DNA of 64,000 nt from Streptomyces sp. CB01249 (GCF_001905735.1 NZ_LISW01000009.1:431263-495262); one strand, 5' to 3'; positions 1 to 8,740 are shown, counted from the first letter of the stretch. The notes: generated from the letters alone by a model not told the origin. Made by a program: numbers and translations.

Positions 1-6
1 CCTGCC

Positions 7-639
7 ATGTCAGCGGGACGAGGTCGCACCGCCGCAGCCGTGTTCGACGCTCTCGGGACCGATTACGAGGCGGCGTTCGCCGCTTCGGCGGCCCACCGTG
101 CCTCGCTGGAACGGCTTCTCGGGGTGCTCCCGCCGCACGCGTGGGTGCTGGACGTGGGGAGCGGGACGGGCCGGCCGACGGCGCAGACCCTGGTGGACGC
201 CGGGCACGAGGTGCTGGGGGTCGACGTCTCGCCGGTGATGGTGGACATCGCCGCGCGCCAGGTGCCGGGGGCGGAGTTCCGCTGCGCCGACATCCGCACG
301 CTTCCGCTGGAGGACGGCTCCTTCGACGCGGTGTGCCTGTACTTCGCACTGTTGCAGATGGAGCGCGCGGACCAGGGCGAGGTGCTGCGGCTGACCGCGC
401 GGGTGCTGCGGCCGGGGGGTCATCTGGCCGTGGCGACGGTGCCGTTCGACGTGGAGGGCGTGAGCGGCACGTTCATGGGCCAGCCGGTCGAGGTGACCAG
501 CTTCGGCGAGGACGCGTTCGCGGCGCTGGTGGAGGACGCCGGGTTCACCGTGCTGTCCCGGGAGAGCACGATGTTCGTGCCCGCCGTCCCGGCGGCCGTG
601 CCCGAACCGCAGATGTTCCTCCTCGCCCGGCGGCGCTGA
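7..639 (+). CDS. class I SAM-dependent methyltransferase
   Basis: A 210-residue protein with a Rossmann methyltransferase fold. Motif I VLDVGSGTG lies at residues 47-55, followed by the acidic loop GVDVSPVMV that would hold the SAM ribose, then LPLEDGSFDAV and the post-motif RVLRPGGHLAV. The order fits the Methyltransf_11/25 families. The substrate cannot be read from the sequence. Only six bases precede the ATG in this window, so the start and any upstream operon partner cannot be checked; the protein looks complete because the usual N-terminal helix precedes motif I. It lies outside the siderophore genes and has no iron box in view. Confidence 0.8.
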   Translation: MSAGRGRTAAAVFDALGTDYEAAFAASAAHRASLERLLGVLPPHAWVLDVGSGTGRPTAQTLVDAGHEVLGVDVSPVMVDIAARQVPGAEFRCADIRTLPLEDGSFDAVCLYFALLQMERADQGEVLRLTARVLRPGGHLAVATVPFDVEGVSGTFMGQPVEVTSFGEDAFAALVEDAGFTVLSRESTMFVPAVPAAVPEPQMFLLARRR

Positions 640-767
640 GCGGGCGGACATGCCGTGCGGTCCGCACCGGCCCACAATGAGTTGGCCGGACCTCCGTGGG
701 TACCCGGCACCGCGAGGCTGCCGATGCCCCGCCGCCTGCCCGCGGGGACGACGACGGAGGATCTTCC

Positions 768-1034
768 ATGACCGACCGCAGACCAGAGGGCCCCATCCAC
801 GAGGGCGCGACCCCGAGTCCCCCTCCGGTGCCCGCGGACATGCCCGACCAGCAGGTCCAGGAGGGCGAGGACCCGATGGACGTGCCGGGCCCGCCGCGCA
901 CCGGGCGGACCGGGGACGACGGCCGGGAGGACGAGGAGCTGCCCGACCCGGACGAGTCGGGGTCGGGACGCGGTTCCGCCCGTAACGCCGGAGTGCACCC
1001 GGAGCATCCGGTGCCGGACGAGTCACCGGGCTGA
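768..1034 (+). CDS. small acidic, disordered hypothetical protein
   Basis: An 88-residue protein, very rich in Pro, Asp, Glu and Gly, with no hydrophobic core, signal peptide or membrane segment, so probably intrinsically disordered. The start is set by a GGAGG ribosome site eight bases before ATG 768; a longer frame open from 696 lacks such a site. It stops four bases before the next gene on the same strand, suggesting co-transcription. I recognise no family and infer no function. Confidence 0.6.
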   Translation: MTDRRPEGPIHEGATPSPPPVPADMPDQQVQEGEDPMDVPGPPRTGRTGDDGREDEELPDPDESGSGRGSARNAGVHPEHPVPDESPG

Positions 1035-1037
1035 GCC

Positions 1038-1613
1038 GTGCCCCGTGAGCGCCGGGCCGCCCGGCGCGTCCTGGCGCTCGCGGTGGCCCCGTGCCTCGCC
1101 CTGGTGCTCACCGCCCCGGCGGCCCGCGCGGACGCCGGGGCCGGGCGCGCGGCCACGTGCGACCAGGACCGCGAGCGCTGCCTCGACGGCAGGCGCCTGC
1201 TGTACTGGTACGGCTACGGGCTCGGCGTACACCCGTTCACGACGCCGGAGGCCGTACGCCGGCAGCTCACCGACAACTTCCGGCTGTTCCCGGTGAGCGG
1301 GAGCTGCCCGGGCCGCGTCCGTACGGGCGACACCTGCGATCTGCTGGGCGGCAATCCGGTCCGCGTGGAGTCCGCCGCCGGGGACCACCTCCAGATCGCC
1401 ACGCTCCCCGGCCACGACCTGGGCAACGGCCTGCACATCCGGTTCACGTTCACCCGCTCCCTCGGCTTCCACTACCTGGACGTCGCCGCGTGGCAGGACC
1501 GGGAGACGGACTGCACCCGGCAGGTGCTGTGCGGCGCGGCGAGCCGTGCGGGCGCCTGGGCCCTGTGGCAGGTCCTCGCCCAGACCCTGACCGTGTCCGC
1601 CTGGGCGGCGTAG
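1038..1613 (+). CDS. secreted hypothetical protein
   Basis: A 191-residue protein beginning with GTG right after the stop of the previous gene. The N terminus is a classical Sec signal: basic residues (RERRAARR), a hydrophobic stretch (VLALAVAPCLALVLTAP) and an AARA-D type cleavage site near residues 28-32. The mature part has five or more cysteines (ATCDQDRERCLD, SGSCPG, DTCD, TDCT, VLCG), consistent with disulphides outside the cell. I recognise no domain. A close spacing with the small acidic gene before it suggests one transcript. Confidence 0.65.
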   Translation: MPRERRAARRVLALAVAPCLALVLTAPAARADAGAGRAATCDQDRERCLDGRRLLYWYGYGLGVHPFTTPEAVRRQLTDNFRLFPVSGSCPGRVRTGDTCDLLGGNPVRVESAAGDHLQIATLPGHDLGNGLHIRFTFTRSLGFHYLDVAAWQDRETDCTRQVLCGAASRAGAWALWQVLAQTLTVSAWAA

Positions 1614-1648
1614 CACTCGGACTGCGGGGAACCGCCGGCCGTTCGATC

Positions 1649-2626
1649 ATGGAGGCTATGGCCCCCATCCCCGCCGACGCCTCCGGGTCACCCCCGTGGA
1701 TCGCACCGATGCTGGCCGTGCCGGGACCGCTCCCCGTACCGGACACGGAGTGGGCCTTCGAGGCCAAGTGGGACGGTGCCCGGTGCGTCGTCGCGACACC
1801 GGGGGACGGCACCCTGCGGCTGACCTCGCGGGCGCGCAACGACGTGACCCCGACCTATCCGGAGCTGCACGCGCTCGGTGACGTGCTGCGCGGCCGCAGC
1901 GTGGTCCTGGACGGCGAGATCGTGGCCCTGGACGGGGCGGGGCGGTCCGACTTCGGGCTGCTCCAGCGCCGGATGGGCATCCTGAACGCGCGCCGCGCCG
2001 CCCGCCTGGCGCTGGACGTCCCCGCGCACCTGGTGGTCTTCGACGTGCTGTACCTGGACGGCCGGAGGCTGTCGGCGCTGGGTTACGAGGAGCGCCGCGC
2101 GATCCTGTCCGGGGTGCTGTCCGCGGGACCGCACTGGTCGGTGCCGTCCTATGTGCGCGGCCAGGGCGCGAAGGCGTGGGACACCGTCGTGCGCGGGGGC
2201 CTGGAGGGGGTGGTCGCCAAGCGGCTCACCTCTCCGTACACACCGGGCCTGCGTTCACCCGACTGGCGCAAGACCAAGCGGGTCGAGACGCTGGACGTGG
2301 TCATCGGCGGCTGGACCCAGCGCAACGGCGCGCCCGCGGGTGTCCCCGGGGCGGTGCTGGTCGGGCTGGACGACCCGGCGGGGCTGCGGTACGCGGGGTC
2401 CGTGGGGTCGGGGATGTCGGACCGGGAGCTGGGCGAGCTGAGGGACTACCTGAGGGTGATCGCGCGTCCGGAGTCCCCGTTCACGGGGCCGGTCGACGTG
2501 GCCGGGGCGCACTGGGTGGAGCCGAGGCTGGTGGCGGAGGTCAGCGCGTCGCAGTGGACGGCGGCGGGGCGGCTGCGGCATCCGGTGTGGCAGCGGCTGC
2601 GGCCGGACCTGACCCGGCTGGACTGA
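1649..2626 (+). CDS. ATP-dependent DNA ligase (LigC-like, stand-alone)
   Basis: A 325-residue ligase that would seal nicks in duplex DNA using ATP. The adenylation motif EAKWDGARC carries the nucleophilic Lys at about residue 40. LDGEIVALD, FDVLYLDG, EGVVAKR (motif IV) and DWRKTKR (motif V) follow in the expected order, with a C-terminal OB-fold from about residue 215. There is no polymerase or phosphoesterase domain, so this is the short accessory type of actinobacteria rather than full LigD. The start is ATG 1649 or ATG 1658; the only GGAGG lies between them and would be too close to the second. Confidence 0.88.
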   Translation: MEAMAPIPADASGSPPWIAPMLAVPGPLPVPDTEWAFEAKWDGARCVVATPGDGTLRLTSRARNDVTPTYPELHALGDVLRGRSVVLDGEIVALDGAGRSDFGLLQRRMGILNARRAARLALDVPAHLVVFDVLYLDGRRLSALGYEERRAILSGVLSAGPHWSVPSYVRGQGAKAWDTVVRGGLEGVVAKRLTSPYTPGLRSPDWRKTKRVETLDVVIGGWTQRNGAPAGVPGAVLVGLDDPAGLRYAGSVGSGMSDRELGELRDYLRVIARPESPFTGPVDVAGAHWVEPRLVAEVSASQWTAAGRLRHPVWQRLRPDLTRLD

Positions 2627-2636
2627 ACGCGGCCCC

Positions 2637-3398
2637 TCAGCCGGGCAGCGTGAGCCTGCGGGACACGCTGACGGCGGCCGACAGGAGCTCCGCGCGGACC
2701 CGGGATGTGCGGTACATCCGGTCGGACCGGAAGGAGATGCCGAGGGAGCCGATCTGATCGCCGCTGTAGACCGGGACCGCGACGCAGGTCGTGCCGCGTA
2801 CGTACTCCTCGCGGTCCATGACCACCGGCGCGGGCGAGCCGTCGAGCTGCCGGACCAGCTCCTCGCGGTGGGTGATGGTCCGGGGGGTGAGCCCGGTCAG
2901 GTCGTGCCGGGAGAAGTAGTCGTCCCGCGCCTCGTCGTCGAGCTCCCGCAGCACGCTCTTGCCGAGCGCCGTGGCGTGCCCGGCCTCGTCCAGTCCCACC
3001 CACAGGTCCACGCGCGGGGTGCGCGCGCTGTCCACGATCTCCATGACCCGGACCTCGCCGTCCACGTAGAGCGTGAGATAGGCGGCGGCCCCCAGGTCGT
3101 TGCGCAGGGCGGTGAGGGCGGGCCGTACCCGGGCGGGCACCGACTGCGTGCCGGGGCCGCCGCCCGGGGCGTCGTCGGCGAGGACGTAGGTGTGGTCCTC
3201 CAGCTCCCTGAGGTAGCCGTCGCCGATGAGCATGGGCAGCAGCTCGCGCACGGTGGCCGGGGGAAGCCCCGCCTCCCGGGCCAGCTGCTGCGCGGTGGCC
3301 TCGCCCCCGTGGGCGCCCGCGGCCTCCAGCAGGCGGAGGGCGCGCCGGACGGTGCCGACGGGTTCGGGGCCGGCGTGGTCGGCCATGCCCACCAGCAT
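2637..3398 (-). CDS. IclR-family transcriptional regulator
   Basis: A 253-residue regulator of the usual IclR length. The N-terminal winged helix-turn-helix covers about residues 10-70 (ATAQQLAREAGLPPATVRELL, then GDGYLREL), and the C-terminal effector domain contains the family segment around HATALGKSVLREL and TCVAVPVYSGDQIGSLGIS. It is transcribed away from pyruvate carboxylase, so it may control pyc or itself through the 253-base gap between them; the ligand is unknown. The start could be ATG 3398 or ATG 3386; neither has a well-spaced ribosome site. The gene ends ten bases past the stop of the convergent ligase gene. Confidence 0.85.
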   Translation of the reverse strand: MLVGMADHAGPEPVGTVRRALRLLEAAGAHGGEATAQQLAREAGLPPATVRELLPMLIGDGYLRELEDHTYVLADDAPGGGPGTQSVPARVRPALTALRNDLGAAAYLTLYVDGEVRVMEIVDSARTPRVDLWVGLDEAGHATALGKSVLRELDDEARDDYFSRHDLTGLTPRTITHREELVRQLDGSPAPVVMDREEYVRGTTCVAVPVYSGDQIGSLGISFRSDRMYRTSRVRAELLSAAVSVSRRLTLPG

Positions 3399-3651
3399 GG
3401 CCCCGCCGCCAAGAACCGGCAAAACATCGTGGTGGCGGGGGTGCGTCCGGGGGACGTTTTGGGGCGTGACGCAAGCCATCTTTTGCGCTCGCGATCTCGG
3501 GGGAAGTCTCCGGTACGGTGTCGAACGCTCCGTACCCGGCGGGTCACGGAGCACCTCGCCACCGCCGTACGGTCTCCGACGCGGAGCAGCGTGTCCGTGC
3601 CGTACCGCCCGTCCTCGACGCCACACAGCCGCGACACGACTGGGGAGTTTG
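3399..3651. promoter_or_regulatory. divergent promoter region between IclR regulator and pyc
   Basis: This 253-base gap holds the promoters of both divergent genes. An imperfect operator-like inverted repeat, CGCAA-N8-TTGCG, lies at 3470-3487 and is a possible IclR site. No iron box is present. A GGGGAG ribosome site sits at 3642-3647 before the pyc ATG. The operator call rests on symmetry alone. Confidence 0.35.
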
Positions 3652-6600
3652 ATGTTCGACAAGGTATTGGTCGCCAACCGCGGGGAAATCGCGATCCGCG
3701 CGTTCCGTGCGGCCTTCGAGCTGGGCATCTCCACGGTGGCCGTGTATCCGCACGAGGACCGCAACTCCCTGCACCGGGCCAAGGCGGACGAGGCGTACCG
3801 GATCGGTGAGCCGGGGCATCCGGTGCGGGCGTACCTGTCGGTGGACGAGGTGGTGAAGGCGGCCCGCAAGGCGGGGGCGGACGCGATCTACCCCGGTTAC
3901 GGCTTCCTGTCGGAGAACCCGGACCTGGCGGCGGCGTGCGCGGAGGCGGGCATCACCTTCGTCGGGCCCCCGGCGTCGGTGCTGAACCTGACGGGCAACA
4001 AGTCGCGTGCGGTGGCGGCGGCCCGCGAGGCCGGGGTGCCGGTGCTGAAGTCTTCGGAGCCGTCCGAGGACGTGGACGCCCTGGTCGCGGCCTCGGAGGA
4101 GATCGGCTTCCCGGTGTTCGTGAAGGCGGTCGCCGGGGGCGGCGGGCGCGGCATGCGGCGGGTGGCCGAGGCCGCTGACCTCCGCGAGGCGATCGACGCG
4201 GCGATGCGCGAGGCGCGGTCCGCGTTCGGGGACGCGACGGTGTTCCTGGAGCAGGCGGTGATCAACCCGCGCCATATCGAGGTGCAGATCCTGGCCGACG
4301 CCGAGGGCAATGTGGTGCACCTCTACGAGCGGGACTGCTCGCTCCAGCGCCGCCACCAGAAGGTGGTGGAGATCGCGCCGGCCCCGAATCTGGACCCGGA
4401 GCTGCGGGCGCGGATCTGCGCCGACGCGGTCTCCTTCGCCCGGCACATCGGGTACGTGAACGCGGGCACCGTCGAGTTCCTGGTGGACGAGCGCGGCAAC
4501 CACGTCTTCATCGAGATGAACCCGCGCATCCAGGTCGAGCACACGGTGACGGAGCAGGTCACCGGCCGCGACCTGGTGATCGCGCAGCTGCGCATCGCGG
4601 CGGGCATGACGCTGCCCGAGCTGCGGCTGTCCCAGGACTCCATCTCCCTCAACGGCACCGCGATGCAGTGCCGGATCACGACGGAGGACCCGGTCAACGG
4701 CTTCCGTCCGGACACCGGGACCATCTCCGCGTACCGCTCCCCCGGCGGTCCGGGTGTGCGCCTCGACGGCGGGACCGTGCACACGGGTGCGGAGGTGTCG
4801 GCGCACTTCGACTCGATGCTCGTCAAACTCACGTGTCACGGCCACGACTTCGCCAACGCGGCCCGCCGCGCGCGCCGGGCGATCGCCGAGTTCCGCATCC
4901 GCGGGGTGGCGACGAACCTGCCGTTCCTGGGCGCGGTCCTCGACCACCCGGAGTTCCGGGCGGGGCGCGTCACGACCTCGTTCATCGACGAGCACCCGGA
5001 GCTGATCCGGGCCCGCCCGTCGGCCGACCGGGGCAGCCGGATGCTCAGTTATCTGGCGGAGACCACGGTCAACCGGCCCTACGGGCCCCGCCCTTCGGTC
5101 ATCGACCCGGCGGACAAGCTGCCCGCGCTGCCGCCCGGCACGCCGCCGCCCGGTTCGCGGCAGCGGCTGGCCGAGCTGGGTCCGGAGCGGTTCGCCGCCG
5201 AGCTGCGGGCGCAGTCGGCGGTCGCGGTCACCGACACCACGTTCCGCGACGCCCATCAGTCGCTGCTGGCCACCCGGGTCCGTACCCGGGACCTGCTGGC
5301 GGTCGCGCCGCAGGTGGCGCACACCGTGCCGCAGTTGCTGAGCCTGGAGTGCTGGGGCGGGGCCACCTACGACGTGGCGCTGCGCTTCCTCGCGGAGGAC
5401 CCGTGGGAGCGGCTGGTCAAGCTGCGTGAGGCGGTGCCCAACATCTGTACGCAGATGCTGCTGCGCGGCCGCAACACGGTGGGCTACACGCCGTATCCGA
5501 CGGAGGTCACCGAGGCGTTCGTGTCGGAGGCGGCCTCGGCCGGGATGGACATCTTCCGGATCTTCGACGCGCTCAACGACGTGTCGCAGATGCGTCCGGC
5601 GATCGACGCCGTACGCGCCACGGGGACCTCGCTGGCGGAGGTGGCGCTGTGCTACACCGCCGATCTGTCGGACCCGGGCGAGACCCTGTACACGCTGGAC
5701 TACTACCTGCGGCTGGCCGAGCAGATCGTGGAGGCGGGCGCCCATGTGCTCGCCATCAAGGACATGGCGGGGCTGCTGCGTCCGCCGGCCGCGCGCACCC
5801 TGGTCACGGCGTTGCGCGAGCGGTTCGACCTGCCGGTGCACCTGCACACCCACGACACGGCGGGCGGCCAGCTGGGCACGCTGATCGCCGCGATCGACGC
5901 GGGGGTGGACGCGGTGGACGCGGCCGTCGCCTCGATGGCCGGGACGACCAGCCAGCCGCCGCTGTCCGCGCTGGTGGCGGCCACGGACCACACCGAGCGC
6001 GCGACGGGCCTCTCGTTGCAGGCGGTCGGCGATCTGGAACCGTACTGGGAGGCGACCCGCAAGGTGTACGCCCCGTTCGAGTCGGGGCTCGCCTCGCCGA
6101 CGGGCCGGATCTACCACCACGAGATCCCGGGCGGTCAGCTGTCCAACCTGCGGCAGCAGGCCATCGCGCTGGGCCTCGGCGACCGCTTCGAGCTGATCGA
6201 GGACTGCTACGCGGCGGCCGACCGGATGCTGGGCCGGCTGGTGAAGGTGACCCCGTCCTCGAAGGTGGTCGGGGACCTGGCGCTGCACCTGGTGGGCGCG
6301 GGCGTGAGTGCCGCGGACTTCGAGTCGGACCCGGGGAAGTTCGACGTACCGGACTCGGTGATCGGGTTCCTCCGCGGTGAGCTGGGCGACCCGCCCGGCG
6401 GCTGGCCCGAGCCGTTCCGCACCCGGGCGCTCAAGGGCCGCCCGGACAAGGCGAAGGCGCCGCACCTGTCGGACGAGGACCGTCAGGCGCTGCGCGAGTC
6501 GCCGCGCGCGACGCTGAACCGGCTGCTGTTCCCCGGCCCGACGAAGGAGTTCACCGCGCACCGGGAGGCGTACGGCGACACGTCGGTGCTGCCGACGCCG

Positions 6601-7026
6601 GACTTCCTGTACGGGCTGGAGCCGGAGACCGAGCACCCGGTCGAGCTGGAGCCCGGGGTCACCCTGCTGTTCGAGCTGGAGGCCATCTCGGAGGCGGACG
6701 AACGCGGCTTCCGGAGCGTACTGGCCACGCTCAACGGGCAGTTGCGGCCGGTCTCGGTGCGGGACAGGTCCGTGGCGACCGAGGTGAAGGCTGCGGAGAA
6801 GGCGGACCGGACCGACGCGGGGCATGTCGCGGCGCCGTTCGCCGGGGTGGTGACGCTCCAGGTGGAGGAGGGCGCTTCGGTGTCGGCGGGGCAGACGGTC
6901 GCCACGATCGAGGCGATGAAGATGGAGGCGTCGATCACCGCCCAGTCCGCCGGTGTGGTGCGCCGCCTGGCCATCGGCCGGGTGCAGCAGGTGGAGGCGG
7001 GCGACCTCCTCATCGAGATCGGCTGA
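3652..7026 (+). CDS. pyc: pyruvate carboxylase
   Basis: A 1124-residue biotin enzyme that carboxylates pyruvate to oxaloacetate to refill the TCA cycle. It is complete and of usual length. The biotin carboxylase half starts with FDKVLVANRGEIAIRAFRAA, has the ATP-grasp glycine loop AGGGGRGMRR and the active-site segment EMNPRIQVEHTVTE. The carboxyltransferase half begins near residue 527 (TDTTFRDAHQSLLATRVRT) and contains HLHTHDTAGGQ. The C-terminal biotinyl domain carries EAMKMEA with the biotinylated Lys at about residue 1090. The start is supported by GGGGAG five bases upstream. It is separate from the siderophore genes, although oxaloacetate and 2-oxoglutarate ultimately feed glutamate and ornithine. 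Confidence 0.97.
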   Translation: MFDKVLVANRGEIAIRAFRAAFELGISTVAVYPHEDRNSLHRAKADEAYRIGEPGHPVRAYLSVDEVVKAARKAGADAIYPGYGFLSENPDLAAACAEAGITFVGPPASVLNLTGNKSRAVAAAREAGVPVLKSSEPSEDVDALVAASEEIGFPVFVKAVAGGGGRGMRRVAEAADLREAIDAAMREARSAFGDATVFLEQAVINPRHIEVQILADAEGNVVHLYERDCSLQRRHQKVVEIAPAPNLDPELRARICADAVSFARHIGYVNAGTVEFLVDERGNHVFIEMNPRIQVEHTVTEQVTGRDLVIAQLRIAAGMTLPELRLSQDSISLNGTAMQCRITTEDPVNGFRPDTGTISAYRSPGGPGVRLDGGTVHTGAEVSAHFDSMLVKLTCHGHDFANAARRARRAIAEFRIRGVATNLPFLGAVLDHPEFRAGRVTTSFIDEHPELIRARPSADRGSRMLSYLAETTVNRPYGPRPSVIDPADKLPALPPGTPPPGSRQRLAELGPERFAAELRAQSAVAVTDTTFRDAHQSLLATRVRTRDLLAVAPQVAHTVPQLLSLECWGGATYDVALRFLAEDPWERLVKLREAVPNICTQMLLRGRNTVGYTPYPTEVTEAFVSEAASAGMDIFRIFDALNDVSQMRPAIDAVRATGTSLAEVALCYTADLSDPGETLYTLDYYLRLAEQIVEAGAHVLAIKDMAGLLRPPAARTLVTALRERFDLPVHLHTHDTAGGQLGTLIAAIDAGVDAVDAAVASMAGTTSQPPLSALVAATDHTERATGLSLQAVGDLEPYWEATRKVYAPFESGLASPTGRIYHHEIPGGQLSNLRQQAIALGLGDRFELIEDCYAAADRMLGRLVKVTPSSKVVGDLALHLVGAGVSAADFESDPGKFDVPDSVIGFLRGELGDPPGGWPEPFRTRALKGRPDKAKAPHLSDEDRQALRESPRATLNRLLFPGPTKEFTAHREAYGDTSVLPTPDFLYGLEPETEHPVELEPGVTLLFELEAISEADERGFRSVLATLNGQLRPVSVRDRSVATEVKAAEKADRTDAGHVAAPFAGVVTLQVEEGASVSAGQTVATIEAMKMEASITAQSAGVVRRLAIGRVQQVEAGDLLIEIG

Positions 7027-7040
7027 TCACGCGCGGGGCC

Positions 7041-7077
7041 GCCCGCCGGTGGAGGAGAGCTTCCTCGACCGGCGGGC
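7041..7077 (+). terminator. terminator after pyc
   Basis: The perfect 10-base arms GCCCGCCGGT (7041-7050) and ACCGGCGGGC (7068-7077) enclose a further GAGGA/TCCTC inner stem, and CTCTTCTT follows. This is a strong intrinsic terminator separating pyc from the iron-regulated region. Confidence 0.8.
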
Positions 7078-7103
7078 CTCTTCTTGACCAACAACGAGCC
7101 AAT

Positions 7104-7122
7104 TAAGGTTAGGCTAAGCTAA
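7104..7122. promoter_or_regulatory. iron box (DmdR1/IdeR type) of the argB paralogue
   Basis: TAAGGTTAGGCTAAGCTAA matches the TTAGGTTAGGCTAACCTAA consensus at 17 of 19 positions. It ends exactly at the base before the ATG of the next gene. TTGACC at 7084-7089 and TAGGCT at 7110-7115 could be -35 and -10 elements, which would place the transcript start at or beside the ATG. Confidence 0.88.
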
Positions 7123-7965
7123 ATGGAAGAGGATTCGGGACCGGTCGTCGTCATCAAGTTCGGCGGCAACGCCATGGTCGACGCACAGCTGCAACAGACC
7201 TTCGCCCAGGATGTCGTGGAGCTGCGGCGCACGGGTCTGCGCCCGGTCGTCGTGCACGGGGGCGGCCCTCAGATCAGCGCCATGCTCGACCGCCTCGGGC
7301 TGGAGAGCCGCTTCGAGGCGGGCCTGCGGGTGACCACGGCGGAGACGATGGAAGTCGTCCGCATGGTGCTGTCCGGCCGCGTCCAGCGCGAACTGGTGGG
7401 CCACATCAACAGCCATGGGCCGTACGCCGTGGGCATGACCGGCGAGGACGCGCACACGATGACAGCTGTGCGGCGGCCCGCCTGGGTGGACGGCGCACCG
7501 GTGGACATCGGCCAGGTCGGGGACGTCGTGGAGGTGAACCCGGGCATGGTGCGCGCCCTCCTGACGCAGGGTCACATACCGGTGGTCTCGCCGGTGGCGC
7601 GGGGCGCGGACGGCCAGGTGTACAACGTCAACGCGGATCTCGCCGCCTCCGCCCTCGCCGTGGCGCTCGGCGCGCAGCGGCTGGTGGTCCTGACGAACGT
7701 GGCGGGGCTGTACGCGGACTGGCCGGCGAGCACCGAGGTGATCGGGCGCCTGACGGCGGACGCCCTGGACGGCCTGCTGCCGGGCCTGGCGAGCGGGATG
7801 CTGCCGAAGATGGAGGGCTGCCTGCGGGCGGTACGGGGTGGGGTCGGCCGGGCGGACGTGCTGGACGGCCGGGTGCCGCACGCGGTGCTGCGGAGCGTCC
7901 TCGGCGGGGACGGCGCGGGGACCACGGTGGTGCCGGACGAGGACCACGCGGTGAGCCCGGCCTGA
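7123..7965 (+). CDS. argB: acetylglutamate kinase paralogue, siderophore-linked
   Basis: A 280-residue amino-acid kinase that phosphorylates N-acetyl-L-glutamate, the second step to ornithine. Visible motifs are VVIKFGGNAM near the N terminus, VVVHGGGPQIS, YNVNADLAASALAVAL and LVVLTNVAGLY, plus the C-terminal GMLPKMEGCLRAVRGGVGRADVLDGR that binds substrate and nucleotide. No other arginine genes lie beside it, so it is not the housekeeping arg operon. An iron box directly abuts the ATG and there is no room for a ribosome site, so translation is probably leaderless. The inferred role is to raise ornithine supply for hydroxamate siderophores when iron is low. Convergent with the GNAT gene across a strong terminator. 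Confidence 0.88.
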   Translation: MEEDSGPVVVIKFGGNAMVDAQLQQTFAQDVVELRRTGLRPVVVHGGGPQISAMLDRLGLESRFEAGLRVTTAETMEVVRMVLSGRVQRELVGHINSHGPYAVGMTGEDAHTMTAVRRPAWVDGAPVDIGQVGDVVEVNPGMVRALLTQGHIPVVSPVARGADGQVYNVNADLAASALAVALGAQRLVVLTNVAGLYADWPASTEVIGRLTADALDGLLPGLASGMLPKMEGCLRAVRGGVGRADVLDGRVPHAVLRSVLGGDGAGTTVVPDEDHAVSPA

Positions 7966-7973
7966 CGTGTGGG

Positions 7974-8009
7974 GGGCGCCGGGCCGGGCTCACGTTCGGC
8001 CCGGCGCCC
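7974..8009. terminator. bidirectional terminator between argB paralogue and GNAT gene
   Basis: Perfect 13-base arms GGGCGCCGGGCCG (7974-7986) and CGGCCCGGCGCCC (7997-8009) with a ten-base loop, placed exactly between two convergent stop codons. Confidence 0.82.
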
Positions 8010-8012
8010 GGT

Positions 8013-8522
8013 TCACAGGGCGCGGGCGAGGATCAGCGCGTTGCGCCGGGGATCCAGGGATTCGGCCCAGGCGCTCGGCGCCTGACGGGCCGTCACGGGC
8101 GCGAAGCCGTACCGGCGGAACAGCCGGTCGTCCCCGGTGGTCGCGGTGAAGAGGGCGCCGAGCGCCTGGGTGCACCCCAGGGCCAGCGCGGTCCGCAGGA
8201 GGGCGCCCCCGACTCCGCGCCCCTGCCGGTGGCCCGCCACGCAGAAGTTGTACAGGACGCCCGCGTGGGCCCCCTCCCCCTCGTGGACCCGCAGGCCCAC
8301 ACAGCCCTCGATCCCGCCGTCGGAGCCGACGGCCACGAGGAATTCGGCGGCGCGTGCCGCGTAGAGGGAGTCGGGCCGTTCGCGCAGGGCGCCCGAGCGG
8401 GCGAACGGCCGGGACAGCTCCGCGAGCGCGGCGGCGTCACCGGACCCGGCGGTCCGGACGCGCGCCGCCCGCGGGCGGGACGGGGAGGGCAGGGGTACGG
8501 GACGCGGCGCGACCGTGGTCAC
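8013..8522 (-). CDS. GNAT acetyltransferase, ArgA-like (possible N-acetylglutamate synthase)
   Basis: A 169-residue single-domain GNAT protein. The acetyl-CoA loop is visible in VAGHRQGRGVGGALLRTAL, and the C-terminal beta strand in DDRLFRRYGFAPV. The segment RPDSLYAARAAEFLVAV and the overall length resemble the short N-acetylglutamate synthase of actinobacteria. Its position next to an acetylglutamate kinase paralogue suggests the two make the first two steps of ornithine synthesis; that is inference. The alternative is an acyltransferase acting on a siderophore precursor. GTG 8522 is five bases past the mbtH stop, so the gene is co-transcribed with mbtH from the iron box at 8774. Confidence 0.62.
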   Translation of the reverse strand: MTTVAPRPVPLPSPSRPRAARVRTAGSGDAAALAELSRPFARSGALRERPDSLYAARAAEFLVAVGSDGGIEGCVGLRVHEGEGAHAGVLYNFCVAGHRQGRGVGGALLRTALALGCTQALGALFTATTGDDRLFRRYGFAPVTARQAPSAWAESLDPRRNALILARAL

Positions 8523-8527
8523 GGGGG

Positions 8528-8740
8528 TCAGGCGTCCATCGACGCGGCGAGCGAACGGGGCCGCAGATCGGTCCAGTTGGCCTCGACGTACTCCAGGCAC
8601 GCCTCGCGCGTGTTCTCCTCGAAGGCGACCGTCCAGCCGCCGGGCACCTCGGCGAACGACGGCCACAGGGAGTGCTGGCCCTCGTCGTTCACCAGGACCA
8701 GGAAACGGCCTTCGGGATCGTCGAACGGGTTGGTGCTCAT
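8528..8740 (-). CDS. cchK: MbtH-like NRPS chaperone
   Basis: A 70-residue MbtH protein with the family signature spread over VLVNDEGQHSLWPSFAEVPGGW and the C-terminal EANWTDLRPRSL. These small proteins bind NRPS adenylation domains and are often needed for folding and activity. This is the only mbtH gene in the window, so it may serve both synthetases. A GAGGAGG ribosome site sits just upstream. The gene diverges from the esterase gene and shares the iron box at 8774-8792. The equivalent gene in the S. coelicolor coelichelin cluster is cchK. Confidence 0.95.
   Translation of the reverse strand: MSTNPFDDPEGRFLVLVNDEGQHSLWPSFAEVPGGWTVAFEENTREACLEYVEANWTDLRPRSLAASMDA

Noticed and set aside
3544..6825. 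A long minus-strand frame across pyc
   Set aside because: Arg- and His-rich translation without motifs; pyruvate carboxylase on the plus strand is unambiguous.
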